The translations under genes were made by a program, and so were the position numbers. Source: an uncultured Rickettsiales bacterium (GTDB lineage Bacteria; Pseudomonadota; Alphaproteobacteria; Rickettsiales; UBA1997). Taken from it: a stretch of DNA of 16,983 nucleotides. Below the pieces are notes generated by a model that saw only the letters and a list, made by a program, of their open reading frames with translations, did no database searches and was not told the origin of the DNA. The stretch covers positions 1-16,983 of the forward strand of contig CAKVBE010000007.1 in the NCBI GenBank assembly GCA_934725005.1. Direction: 5' to 3'. Within the stretch, counting starts at the first letter, position 1, and the number at the start of each line of letters is the position of its first letter. Positions 1 to 6,638 of the stretch are shown in pieces.

Positions 1-1
1 G

Positions 2-1462
2 TACAATTTAGATGTGGAAATGTCAGCTAGATTCAAGTTAGTCAAAAGGTATTTTACGTCACTGAATAAAATTTATTCATTTTTAGATACATTCAACATT
101 AACTACAAAATAGCACTAAATAATTTGAAAAATTTAAAAGATTACATGAATAAAGAAGATTTTTTATATTTAGAGATTATAAGGTTTTTTGAGAATGATG
201 TATATAGAGAAATAAGAAAGGGTAAATTAGAGTTAACATCTGATCCTAACAAATTTAATGGGAACAAGTATAATATATATAATGAAGACGCTGAAGCCTA
301 TATAAATAACCTTGTAAAATTAATAAGTGTTTCAAGTAATAGTAATAATCTAAAGAAGTTGGTTTTGTCGTTATTTCCAGGCATGAATAGATTTCTAGAT
401 TCATCAAAAGCATATGTTATTAATGAAGAAGCATTATATAAAAATAAAAGCATTGGTAGCTTTGACTACTTTGATTACTATTTTGTCTATGATTTGAGTG
501 AAAATATTATATCAAATGTTAATTTTGCTATGGTTATGAATAATATATATAATCATAATTTATTTACTGCAAGTTTGAAGGAAATTTTTGTAATTAATGA
601 TGATAAAATGATTAGTTATATATCTAATGATATTTTGTCAAAAATGGATGCAAAAATTTTTGATATAGTTAAGGATGAAAAAAATAGTGTAAACAACAAG
701 GAATTTATAAAGAACGTTGTATGGTTATATTCTTATAGTAGTAAAGATAAAAAGATAAAAAAATTAACTATAAACATATTTTCTAAATATTTTACACAAC
801 ATGGATTTAATCAATTTTTAGCGATTTTTAAGGACTTAATAGATGGAAAGAATTTTAAAAATTTCGTTTATTTACTTGATCTGCTATATGAATTGAGAAA
901 GAAATTGAATAAATCGTTTGAGTATAGCATTAATCATAGACGAGATATATTTGAAATGAGGAAGATAATATTTTCTAACTTAAGTGTATTATTTTCTGAA
1001 GAGTATTTATCATTTCTTAAGATAAATAGTTATGATTCTTATATGCAGAAAAAGTTTGTATGTGATTATGTGAAGAGCTTTTATGAAAGGCATAGTATAG
1101 AAGATTTAACTAAAAATAAATATTTGAATCTTTTGTCTACAAGTACTTTGTTTAAAAGTTTTAAGGCTGTTTTATTTAACAAATTTTTCGACTTATTAAT
1201 ATATTACTTAAATTTTTGTATAAAGAAAAAGGTGATAAATGATACTTGTTATTGTGTATTAAATCCGATATTTTTGTACAATTTTGATGTTAATGAAATA
1301 ATAAAGCTATTTAAAGAGAGAAAAATGAATAAAAATTGTGATTTGTATAAGCTTTTGAAAAACGTTTCTAAATTTAATAAAAAATATTATTATATGAGTA
1401 ACATAGATACAATACAGAACAGAAAAATACTCTCAATGTTGTATATTACAAAGGATTTATAA
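2..1462 (+). CDS. C-terminal part of a probable KAP-family P-loop NTPase (5' end outside the window)
   Basis: The frame is open to the left edge, so the first possible starts (GTG at 14, ATG at 20) are probably internal codons. About 486 residues are visible. No Walker motif is seen. The start resembles the helical region after the NTPase core of KAP proteins: a Ser-Ala-Arg...Lys-Arg-Tyr segment (codons from 23), where KAP proteins carry a conserved (N/T)PR...KR segment; then KEDFLYLEIIRFFENDVY (residues 47-64 counted from the GTG), like the family's 'D-hhhhE-hhR-hhP-phY' helix; then LSLFPGM (118-124) and YYFVYDLSENIIS (155-167), like the 'YFsysl.e..is' element. KAP proteins are ATPases, often membrane-linked; several are tied to phage defence. 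The rest is Lys/Asn/Phe-rich, helical and has no recognised domain. The family call rests on remembered pattern similarity. The gene ends at TAA before a hairpin and converges on xseB. Confidence 0.55.
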   Translation, partial: YNLDVEMSARFKLVKRYFTSLNKIYSFLDTFNINYKIALNNLKNLKDYMNKEDFLYLEIIRFFENDVYREIRKGKLELTSDPNKFNGNKYNIYNEDAEAYINNLVKLISVSSNSNNLKKLVLSLFPGMNRFLDSSKAYVINEEALYKNKSIGSFDYFDYYFVYDLSENIISNVNFAMVMNNIYNHNLFTASLKEIFVINDDKMISYISNDILSKMDAKIFDIVKDEKNSVNNKEFIKNVVWLYSYSSKDKKIKKLTINIFSKYFTQHGFNQFLAIFKDLIDGKNFKNFVYLLDLLYELRKKLNKSFEYSINHRRDIFEMRKIIFSNLSVLFSEEYLSFLKINSYDSYMQKKFVCDYVKSFYERHSIEDLTKNKYLNLLSTSTLFKSFKAVLFNKFFDLLIYYLNFCIKKKVINDTCYCVLNPIFLYNFDVNEIIKLFKERKMNKNCDLYKLLKNVSKFNKKYYYMSNIDTIQNRKILSMLYITKDL

Positions 1463-1494
1463 TAGATCTAGTTTTTACAATAAGTTCCATAAAA

Positions 1495-1518
1495 CCGACA
1501 GATATTGATATCGGTCGG
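1495..1518. terminator. Hairpin between convergent genes, possible bidirectional terminator
   Basis: CCGAC (1495-1499) pairs with GTCGG (1514-1518), and an inner GATA/TATC (1501-1504 with 1509-1512) can extend the stem. An A run lies just left and CTTT just right, so either strand gets a short T tract. It sits between the 3' ends of the KAP-like gene and xseB. The stem is short, hence moderate confidence. Confidence 0.4.
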
Positions 1519-1598
1519 CTTTATGTGCTATTGAGCTAAAGATAGTGTGAAAATTATTTGTGAGTTTTATCGACAAAAGTAATTAATACAAAAATAGA

Positions 1599-1865
1599 CT
1601 ACTCCTCAGTACTATCTTTTTCTTCGTCATCTTCAAAATCAAACTCATCAAAATCCAATTCGTCTAATGAAATACCGTTATCTTCTGCTATTTTAACAAT
1701 CTCTGATTTCTCTTCATCTAGTAAGGATTTGCAATGGTTTTTTAGATTTTCAGCCTCTTCGTACAGTGCTTGCGTTTCTTCTGTACTTAATTCGCTATCA
1801 TTCTCTAGTCTATCAAGAATATTTTCTAATTTACTTATGGCTGTATCAAAGTCTAAGTTTTCCAT
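1599..1865 (-). CDS. xseB: Exodeoxyribonuclease VII small subunit
   Basis: XseB is the small subunit of exonuclease VII, which degrades single-stranded DNA into oligonucleotides in repair; several copies bind the large subunit XseA in the cytoplasm. The 88-residue protein has the typical length and shows the family pattern: DFDTAISKLENILDRLE at residues 5-21, then a 'LSTEE..ALYEEAENLKNHCKSLLDEE' helix at about 26-52, including the conserved Cys before the Leu-Asp-Glu segment. The last 25 residues are a strongly acidic Asp/Glu tail, longer than the minimal domain. The ATG at 1865 is the only sensible start; no Shine-Dalgarno motif precedes it. xseA is not in the window. A promoter candidate and an inverted repeat overlapping the start codon lie just upstream. 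Confidence 0.9.
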   Translation of the reverse strand: MENLDFDTAISKLENILDRLENDSELSTEETQALYEEAENLKNHCKSLLDEEKSEIVKIAEDNGISLDELDFDEFDFEDDEEKDSTEE

Positions 1866-1894
1866 TATTAATATTAATTGTCATTAAATAATGG
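1862..1894 (-). repeat. Inverted repeat spanning the xseB start codon
   Basis: CCATTATT (1862-1869) and AATAATGG (1887-1894) form a perfect 8-bp inverted repeat with a 17-base spacer. On the minus strand one arm contains the xseB ATG and the other lies at the predicted 5' end of the transcript, so the mRNA could hide its own start codon. In DNA this AT-rich, an 8-bp match can arise by chance. Confidence 0.35.
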
Positions 1895-1898
1895 CCCA

Positions 1899-1927
1899 AT
1901 TATAATATAAAGTTTTTTATTTTTAAA
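1899..1927 (-). promoter_or_regulatory. Candidate sigma-70 promoter of xseB
   Basis: On the minus strand TTTAAA (1922-1927) and a perfect TATAAT (1899-1904) are separated by 17 bases. Transcription would begin near 1892, giving a leader of about 27 bases before the xseB ATG. Confidence 0.5.
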
Positions 1928-2010
1928 GTGAAATTATTATTAAATATTTTTGTTTTAGATTGTTACAATTGGCGCTTTTTTATTAAGAAGTTTGATTGAT
2001 GAACAAATGC

Positions 2011-2040
2011 AAAATAGTGTTCAAGCTGTAATGAACACTA
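2011..2040 (-). terminator. Rho-independent terminator after ppa
   Basis: TAGTGTTCA (2015-2023) pairs perfectly with TGAACACTA (2032-2040) around an 8-base loop. Read on the minus strand, the 9-bp stem is followed by TTTT (2014-2011) and further scattered T residues. It begins about 25 bases past the ppa stop codon and separates ppa from xseB. The T tract is short. Confidence 0.65.
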
Positions 2041-2064
2041 CTGTGGGACCAAAGATAATAATAT

Positions 2065-2598
2065 TTATTTGTTTGAATTATATCTATCTACTGCTTCCAA
2101 TATTTTTTGTTTAGCAATCTTGGAGTCTTTGAAATCTGACACTTTTACCCATTTACCTTTTTCTAATTCTTTATAATGTTCAAAGAAATGTTTAATTTTA
2201 TTCATTAAAATCTCTGGTAAATCTTTTAATTCATCGATTCTAGAGTATTCAGAGTTCATTTTAACGGTTGGAACAGCTATAACTTTTTCGTCCATTCCTT
2301 TTTCATCTTCCATTATTAAAACACCAATTGGTTTACATGGAATAACAGCACCAGGAACTATAGGATATTCTGTTGGAACCAAAACATCTATTGGATCGCC
2401 ATCTTCTGATAATGTGTTTGGAATAAAACCATAATTACATGGGTAATGCATAGGTGTTGCAACAAATCTATCAACAAATAAACAGCCGCTCTCTTTGTCT
2501 AACTCATATTTTACAGGTAATGCATTTGCAGAGTTTTCTATTAAAACATTTACTTCTTCTGGAACTTTTTTTCCTGTTGATATACTTTTTATATTCAT
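2065..2598 (-). CDS. ppa: Inorganic pyrophosphatase, family I
   Basis: This cytoplasmic enzyme hydrolyses pyrophosphate to phosphate and so pulls nucleic-acid, sugar-nucleotide and aminoacyl-tRNA synthesis forward. The 177 residues match the usual bacterial length. The active-site set is complete when compared with the E. coli enzyme: E21, K30 and E32 (PVKYELD), R44, Y52 and Y56 (MHYPCNYGF), the signature EDGDPIDVLV with D66, D68 and D71, then D98, D103 and K105 (EDEKGMDEKVIAVP) and Y142-K143 (HYKELEKG). The ATG start is placed at the normal N-terminal length and has no Shine-Dalgarno motif. The gene has its own promoter candidate downstream of the Hsp20-like gene and its own terminator, so it is probably a single-gene unit. 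Confidence 0.97.
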   Translation of the reverse strand: MNIKSISTGKKVPEEVNVLIENSANALPVKYELDKESGCLFVDRFVATPMHYPCNYGFIPNTLSEDGDPIDVLVPTEYPIVPGAVIPCKPIGVLIMEDEKGMDEKVIAVPTVKMNSEYSRIDELKDLPEILMNKIKHFFEHYKELEKGKWVKVSDFKDSKIAKQKILEAVDRYNSNK

Positions 2599-2629
2599 TT
2601 TTTAACACAAAAATTTTTTAAATACTGAG

Positions 2630-2657
2630 ATAATACATAATAACGCAAAAAAATCAA
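2630..2657 (-). promoter_or_regulatory. Candidate sigma-70 promoter of ppa
   Basis: On the minus strand TTGATT (2652-2657), a 16-base spacer and TATTAT (2630-2635) lie in the short gap upstream of ppa. The predicted start of transcription is near 2624, with a leader of about 26 bases. Confidence 0.5.
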
Positions 2658-2668
2658 TATTCGATTAA

Positions 2669-3274
2669 TTATTTTATTATTGGAACAACTACTTTCAGCA
2701 TATCATTATCAAAATTTTTTGTAATATCTTTGTTTTCCGCTTTTGTATCGATAGAAAATTGTCTTGTGAAAGAAGAATAATAACTACTGTTTTTATCTTT
2801 CTTTGATTCCTCAAATGAAACTTTTAGTGTACCATTATCAAAAGAAATATTTAATTTAGATTTATCAAAATCTTTAGGTAGTTTCATTGTAAATATGAAC
2901 TCCTTATCATTTATTTCTGTTTTTGGATAAAATCTAAAAGTTTTCCTTTTAAGATTGCTTTTATTTCCAAGTTCTACAACTTCTTCACTCTTAAATATAT
3001 CATCATTATTAAATATACTATTTCTATTTTCGTCTATCATCTTATCTAGAAGACGTATCGTGTTGTTTATATTTTTACTAAACTTATCGTAATCCTTTTT
3101 AAAATCTATTTCTTTTGTTTTATTAACATTTATCAAATTTGTGTAATAATTTCTTTTAGATAGCTTTATAATTCTTAATTGATTGATACATATAAAAATG
3201 AGTAAGAGAATAAGTATTATATCTTTAATTTTTATTTTTTTATTTTCTAAGTCAAAAATGTTTCCAAGTTTCAT
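2669..3274 (-). CDS. Membrane-anchored protein with alpha-crystallin/Hsp20-like C-terminal domain
   Basis: The 201-residue protein has three parts. Residues 1-17 are Lys-rich; 18-31 (IILILLLIFICI core) form one hydrophobic segment that should anchor it in the inner membrane. Residues 40-110 are polar and probably helical. Residues 123-200 resemble an alpha-crystallin domain: FIFTMKLPKDFDKSKLNISF, DNGTLKVSFEE, then FTRQFSID and a final NDMLKVVVPI, matching the small heat-shock pattern 'LPG...dikv', 'dg.L.I', 'F.R.f.lP' and 'nGvL.V.vP'. Known small Hsps are soluble oligomeric holdases, so a membrane anchor is unusual. The topology, and whether it acts as a chaperone, are unknown. It has no recognised IxI tail beyond VVVPI. 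It shares a divergent promoter region with lepB. The domain call is from pattern recognition only. Confidence 0.65.
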   Translation of the reverse strand: MKLGNIFDLENKKIKIKDIILILLLIFICINQLRIIKLSKRNYYTNLINVNKTKEIDFKKDYDKFSKNINNTIRLLDKMIDENRNSIFNNDDIFKSEEVVELGNKSNLKRKTFRFYPKTEINDKEFIFTMKLPKDFDKSKLNISFDNGTLKVSFEESKKDKNSSYYSSFTRQFSIDTKAENKDITKNFDNDMLKVVVPIIK

Positions 3275-3304
3275 AAAATTAAAATAAATTTAATAACTGA
3301 TATT

Positions 3305-3333
3305 TATATAATAAATAATAGTTGAAAAAACAA
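3305..3333 (-). promoter_or_regulatory. Candidate promoter of the Hsp20-like gene
   Basis: On the minus strand TTGTTT (3328-3333) and TATATA (3305-3310) are 17 bases apart, placing the transcript start near 3298 and a 24-base leader before the ATG. No heat-shock (CIRCE-like) inverted repeat is visible in this gap. Confidence 0.4.
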
Positions 3334-3351
3334 TATAATATTTTTTAATAC
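3322..3351 (+). promoter_or_regulatory. Candidate promoter of lepB-rnc
   Basis: TTGAAA (3322-3327) and TAATAC (3346-3351) are 18 bases apart. The -35 box directly abuts the -35 box of the divergent promoter of the Hsp20-like gene. A TATAAT at 3334-3339 has no good -35 partner. The region is almost pure A/T, so chance matches are likely. Confidence 0.3.
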
Positions 3352-3384
3352 TTAAGTTTTGGTTTTTTAATACTGTGTAAAAAA

Positions 3385-4104
3385 ATGAAAAATTTTTGGA
3401 ATTGGAATTATATTTTAAGTAACATAAAGGCTATAGTTTTTGCCGTATTTATTGCATTATTATTTAGATCTTTCTTGTATGAACCATTTTATATTCCATC
3501 TGGTTCAATGAAGTCGACATTATTAGAAGGTGATATTGTTGCTGTGTCAAAGTTTAAGTATGGTTTCAGTAAGCATTCATTACCATTTAGTATGCCTTTA
3601 ATAAAGAAAGGTAGAATATTGACATTTAGTATGCCAGAAAGAGGTGATATTATAGTTTTTAGATTACCAAAAAATCCAAATATACATTACATAAAAAGAC
3701 TAGTTGGGCTACCAGGCGATTCTGTACAATTAATTGGCGGGACATTATATATAAATGGTAAGGAAATAAAAAGGGAATTTCAGGATGAATTTTATGATGA
3801 GAAAACTAATGAAACATTATTAAGGTACGTTGAACATATTAGCGGTGATAAAAGTTATAATGTTTTACAAAGCAGAATTTTTATAAGTGAAATAAATAAC
3901 ACAAAGGAGTATAGAATACCAGAAAATCATTACTTTTTCTTAGGTGATAATAGAGATAATTCAGCTGATAGTAGATTCGATGAATATGGGGCTGGCTTGG
4001 TTCCATATGAAAATATAGTTGGAAAGGCTGAATTGATTTTGTTTTCAAAAAAACAAAATAGTCTTAAAATAAGATTTGATAGAATATTCAATGTATTAAA
4101 GTAA
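3385..4104 (+). CDS. lepB: Signal peptidase I
   Basis: This inner-membrane Ser/Lys protease cleaves signal peptides from exported proteins on the periplasmic side. The 239 residues show one N-terminal membrane segment (about 13-29), the SGSMKSTL box with catalytic Ser41, the HYIKRLVGLPGD box with general base Lys104, and the C-terminal GDNRDNSADSR box at 187-197. The insert between boxes (about 118-180) is of ordinary size for alphaproteobacteria. A single nucleotide separates its TAA from the rnc ATG, so the two genes are certainly co-transcribed, as in many alphaproteobacteria. No Shine-Dalgarno motif is present before the ATG; an A run precedes it. Confidence 0.97.
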   Translation: MKNFWNWNYILSNIKAIVFAVFIALLFRSFLYEPFYIPSGSMKSTLLEGDIVAVSKFKYGFSKHSLPFSMPLIKKGRILTFSMPERGDIIVFRLPKNPNIHYIKRLVGLPGDSVQLIGGTLYINGKEIKREFQDEFYDEKTNETLLRYVEHISGDKSYNVLQSRIFISEINNTKEYRIPENHYFFLGDNRDNSADSRFDEYGAGLVPYENIVGKAELILFSKKQNSLKIRFDRIFNVLK

Positions 4105-4105
4105 A

Positions 4106-4816
4106 ATGGAATTAAAAATTACAGAGCTTCAGGAAAAAATAGGATACATATTTAATAACAAGAGTTACCTATTAGAAGCAATAACACATCCTTCTACTTC
4201 ATATAAACAAAAAAAGAAAAATAGATTTAATTATGAGAGACTTGAATTTCTTGGTGATGCTATTTTATCTACTGTGATGGCTGAGTACATTTTCAAAAAA
4301 TTTCCACATGAACCAGAAGGTGTACTCTCTAAAAAAAAAGCAATATTAGTCTCTAAAGATGTGTTATCTAAGATAGGTTCCAGTTTGGATATTGGAAACT
4401 ATATAATAATGACAAAAGGTGAAGAAAATACAAATGGTAGATATAACATAAATAATCTTGAAAATGTTATGGAAGCTATAATTGGTGCTATTTATTTAGA
4501 TTCAAATGAACTTGGTTTTGATAATGCAAAGAAAATCATAATGAGATTATGGAAAGACTTTTTGAATTTAGATTCACAATACTCATCAAAAACAACTTTA
4601 CAAGAGTGGGTGCAAAAAAAATATAAGAAACTCCCAAAGTATAATTTAGAAAAGACGGAAATTATAGATAAACAAGAAATATTTACAGTTAGTCTCAGTG
4701 TTCCTAATTTTAATAAATTGGAAAAAACTGGAAGAAATATAAAAGAAATAGAAAAAGAATTGGCAAGTGATTTTTTAAAAAATATTCATTTAACAAATAA
4801 GAGTATTATAAACTAA
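4106..4816 (+). CDS. rnc: Ribonuclease III
   Basis: RNase III cuts double-stranded RNA and processes rRNA precursors and some mRNAs as a homodimer. The 236-residue protein has the catalytic domain at about 4-150, with the signature ERLEFLGDA (44-52), which supplies E44, E47 and D51. A double-stranded RNA-binding domain follows at about 161-230 (TTLQEWVQKKYKKLPKY and onward). The second metal site reads N-V-M-E at 120-123: Glu123 matches the essential E. coli Glu117, but Asn120 stands where E. coli has Asp114. This is either a lineage variant or a weakened site. The gene follows lepB by one base. The era gene, which often follows rnc, is not present; a terminator comes instead. Confidence 0.96.
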   Translation: MELKITELQEKIGYIFNNKSYLLEAITHPSTSYKQKKKNRFNYERLEFLGDAILSTVMAEYIFKKFPHEPEGVLSKKKAILVSKDVLSKIGSSLDIGNYIIMTKGEENTNGRYNINNLENVMEAIIGAIYLDSNELGFDNAKKIIMRLWKDFLNLDSQYSSKTTLQEWVQKKYKKLPKYNLEKTEIIDKQEIFTVSLSVPNFNKLEKTGRNIKEIEKELASDFLKNIHLTNKSIIN

Positions 4817-4818
4817 GC

Positions 4819-4850
4819 GTACCAGATTCTAGATCTGGTACTATCTTATT
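4819..4850 (+). terminator. Rho-independent terminator after rnc
   Basis: GTACCAGAT (4819-4827) pairs perfectly with ATCTGGTAC (4833-4841) around a 5-base loop. It starts two bases after the rnc TAA and is followed by the T-rich TATCTTATTT. It closes the lepB-rnc operon. Confidence 0.75.
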
Positions 4851-4864
4851 TGTAGTTATAAAAA

Positions 4865-4893
4865 ATGTTTGTGCTAAATTAAGAACTAAACAT
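4865..4893 (-). terminator. Weak terminator candidate after the hexose-phosphate mutase
   Basis: On the minus strand ATGTTT (4893-4888) pairs with AAACAT (4870-4865) across a 17-base loop and is followed by a T run (4864 leftwards). The stem has only six base pairs, so this is tentative. Confidence 0.25.
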
Positions 4894-4931
4894 GTTTTAA
4901 TTGTGAAAAAATTAGTTTTCAAAATCCATTA

Positions 4932-6320
4932 TTATTGTTTTGAAAAGTCTATGTCGAAACCGCTTAATTTTAGTTGTTCTCTTATTTCATTTTTGCATTC
5001 TTCAAGTCCTTTTTCACTTAAAGCTTCACAACGAACGGTCATTTTTGGTTCGGTACTTGAATCCCTAACGAGCCACCAGCCATCTGCTTTTTCAACACGA
5101 GCACCAGCTACATCAATTACTTTTCTTCCTTGTTTTTTAATTCTTTCCGCAATTTGTTGTGGAACAATTAATTTTTCTTCATCTGTACATTTTATACCAA
5201 TTTTTGGCGTACTATAATATGTTGGAAATGCTTTTCTTATACTACCAAGTGTTTCATCTGAGTTTGCTAATATATTAATCAATTTTACAGTTGCATATAT
5301 AGCATCATCATAATTGTGGTGTTCACCAAAAAACATATGACCACTAGTTTCTCCGCCAAGACCGATTTTCTGTTTTTTCATTATAGCTTTTAAAATTGAA
5401 TGTCCTGGAGCACAAATTACATAATCACCACCATGCTTTTTTATATCATCAGGTAAAACTTGACTTGATGATACTTCAAATAATATTTTTTCATGCGGGT
5501 GTTTTTTCAAATAATTTCTTGCAAAAACGCATAATAATTGATCACCGTAATATATATTTCCAAATTCGTCGACTACACCGATTCTATCACCATCACCATC
5601 ATAAGCAACACCAAAATCAAAATGTCCGTTCACAACTTCTTTTTGTAATGTTTCCATATTTTTCAATATTGATGGGTCGGCATTATGATTTGGAAATCTT
5701 CCATCAACCTCACCAAATAAAACTTTATGTTTTCCAGGTAATTTTGATACTATTTCATTTAATACAACGGCAGTTGCACCATTTCCAGCATCAAAACAAA
5801 CATTTAATGTTTTTTTATTGTTTTTGTTAAATGAATTTAGAATAAAGTTGATATAATCCTCTTTCACCTTTAATTCTTCAAGTTTTCCTTTTCCTTCAAT
5901 AAATTCACCTTTTTCTGATATTCTTCCTAATTCTTGAATTTCTTTATCCCATACTGGAGCTTCATTTGTTAGCATTTTGAAACCATTATATTCCGGTGGA
6001 TTATGTGAAGCTGTTACCATTAAACCTGCGTCTTTTTTATAGTGTTGTATTGAAAAATACAGCATTGGTGTTGCAACTAATCCAATATTAAAAACATCTA
6101 TTCCGGTTTCCAGTAGTCCTTTGATGACTTCTTTTGCATATGATTCGGATGTTAATCTTCCATCGTAACCAACTATACAATTTTTTTTGTTTAATTTATG
6201 AAGATAAGTTCCGTAACTTTTTCCAACAAAATAGGCATCAATCTCATTGATTTCCTTTTCTGCTAAACCTCTTATATCATAAGGTTTTAACACGGACTGT
6301 TTGAATTTATGACTTTCCAT
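4932..6320 (-). CDS. Phosphomannomutase/phosphoglucomutase (AlgC-type alpha-D-phosphohexomutase)
   Basis: The enzyme interconverts hexose 6-phosphate and 1-phosphate through an active-site phosphoserine, giving mannose-1-P or glucose-1-P for GDP-mannose, UDP-glucose and surface glycans. The 462 residues match the AlgC/ManB family. All four signatures are present: the catalytic loop TASHNPPEYNGFK with Ser105, the magnesium loop DGDGDR (241-246), the sugar-binding GGETSGH (322-328) and the phosphate-binding RDSSTEPKMTVR (419-430). GETSGH fits the dual-specific PMM/PGM group better than phosphoglucosamine mutases; sequence alone cannot settle which sugar is preferred. The ATG start lacks a Shine-Dalgarno motif; a short inverted repeat, AACTA-TATAT-TAGTT (6322-6336), lies just upstream. 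It converges on rnc. Confidence 0.93.
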   Translation of the reverse strand: MESHKFKQSVLKPYDIRGLAEKEINEIDAYFVGKSYGTYLHKLNKKNCIVGYDGRLTSESYAKEVIKGLLETGIDVFNIGLVATPMLYFSIQHYKKDAGLMVTASHNPPEYNGFKMLTNEAPVWDKEIQELGRISEKGEFIEGKGKLEELKVKEDYINFILNSFNKNNKKTLNVCFDAGNGATAVVLNEIVSKLPGKHKVLFGEVDGRFPNHNADPSILKNMETLQKEVVNGHFDFGVAYDGDGDRIGVVDEFGNIYYGDQLLCVFARNYLKKHPHEKILFEVSSSQVLPDDIKKHGGDYVICAPGHSILKAIMKKQKIGLGGETSGHMFFGEHHNYDDAIYATVKLINILANSDETLGSIRKAFPTYYSTPKIGIKCTDEEKLIVPQQIAERIKKQGRKVIDVAGARVEKADGWWLVRDSSTEPKMTVRCEALSEKGLEECKNEIREQLKLSGFDIDFSKQ

Positions 6321-6638
6321 TAACTATATATTAGTTGATTTAAATACTAATATTTATTCTAGATTTTTTATAAAAATCAAGAAATATGTAACTGTTTTAT
6401 TTTTAGTTTTAAAATGTTACAAAAATAATATTTAATTTAATTCAAAACTTAATTTGTAAAAAATATTTTTTGTAAAAAGATGGATTTATACCGTTTATTG
6501 GTTAACATAGATTAAAAATATAGAACATATTATAAGATTAATTTTTATTAATGATTTTATCATTTTTGCGTTGTGAATATCGACCGAATCAGTGTTTTAA
6601 ACACTGGTTCGATTAAGATTATTTTTTGATTAGGATAA
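6321..6638. other. Gene-free stretch between the mutase and aldolase genes
   Basis: This 318-base AT-rich stretch has no credible coding frame or RNA gene. It holds the upstream region of the mutase gene, including the small inverted repeat at 6322-6336, and the hairpin at 6585-6611 downstream of the aldolase gene. I found no convincing promoter box pair for the mutase. Confidence 0.6.
6585..6611 (-). terminator. Hairpin downstream of the aldolase gene
   Basis: CGAATCAGTGT (6585-6595) pairs with ACACTGGTTCG (6601-6611) in 11 base pairs including one G-T pair, with a 5-base loop. It lies about 28 bases past the aldolase stop codon, where a terminator is expected. On the minus strand no T run follows the stem; a T run (TTTTTT, from about 6622) exists only on the plus-strand side. 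It may end transcription by a Rho-dependent route or protect the mRNA 3' end. Confidence 0.5.

Noticed and set aside
4903..5217. Plus-strand frame of 104 codons after rnc
   Set aside because: It is antisense to the 3' end of the mutase gene, whose phosphate-binding motif is intact there.
5396..5830. Open plus-strand frame rich in histidine, including a long His run
   Set aside because: It lies wholly antisense to the hexose-phosphate mutase. The His run is the reverse strand of the conserved DGDGDR metal loop and other Asp/Gly codons.
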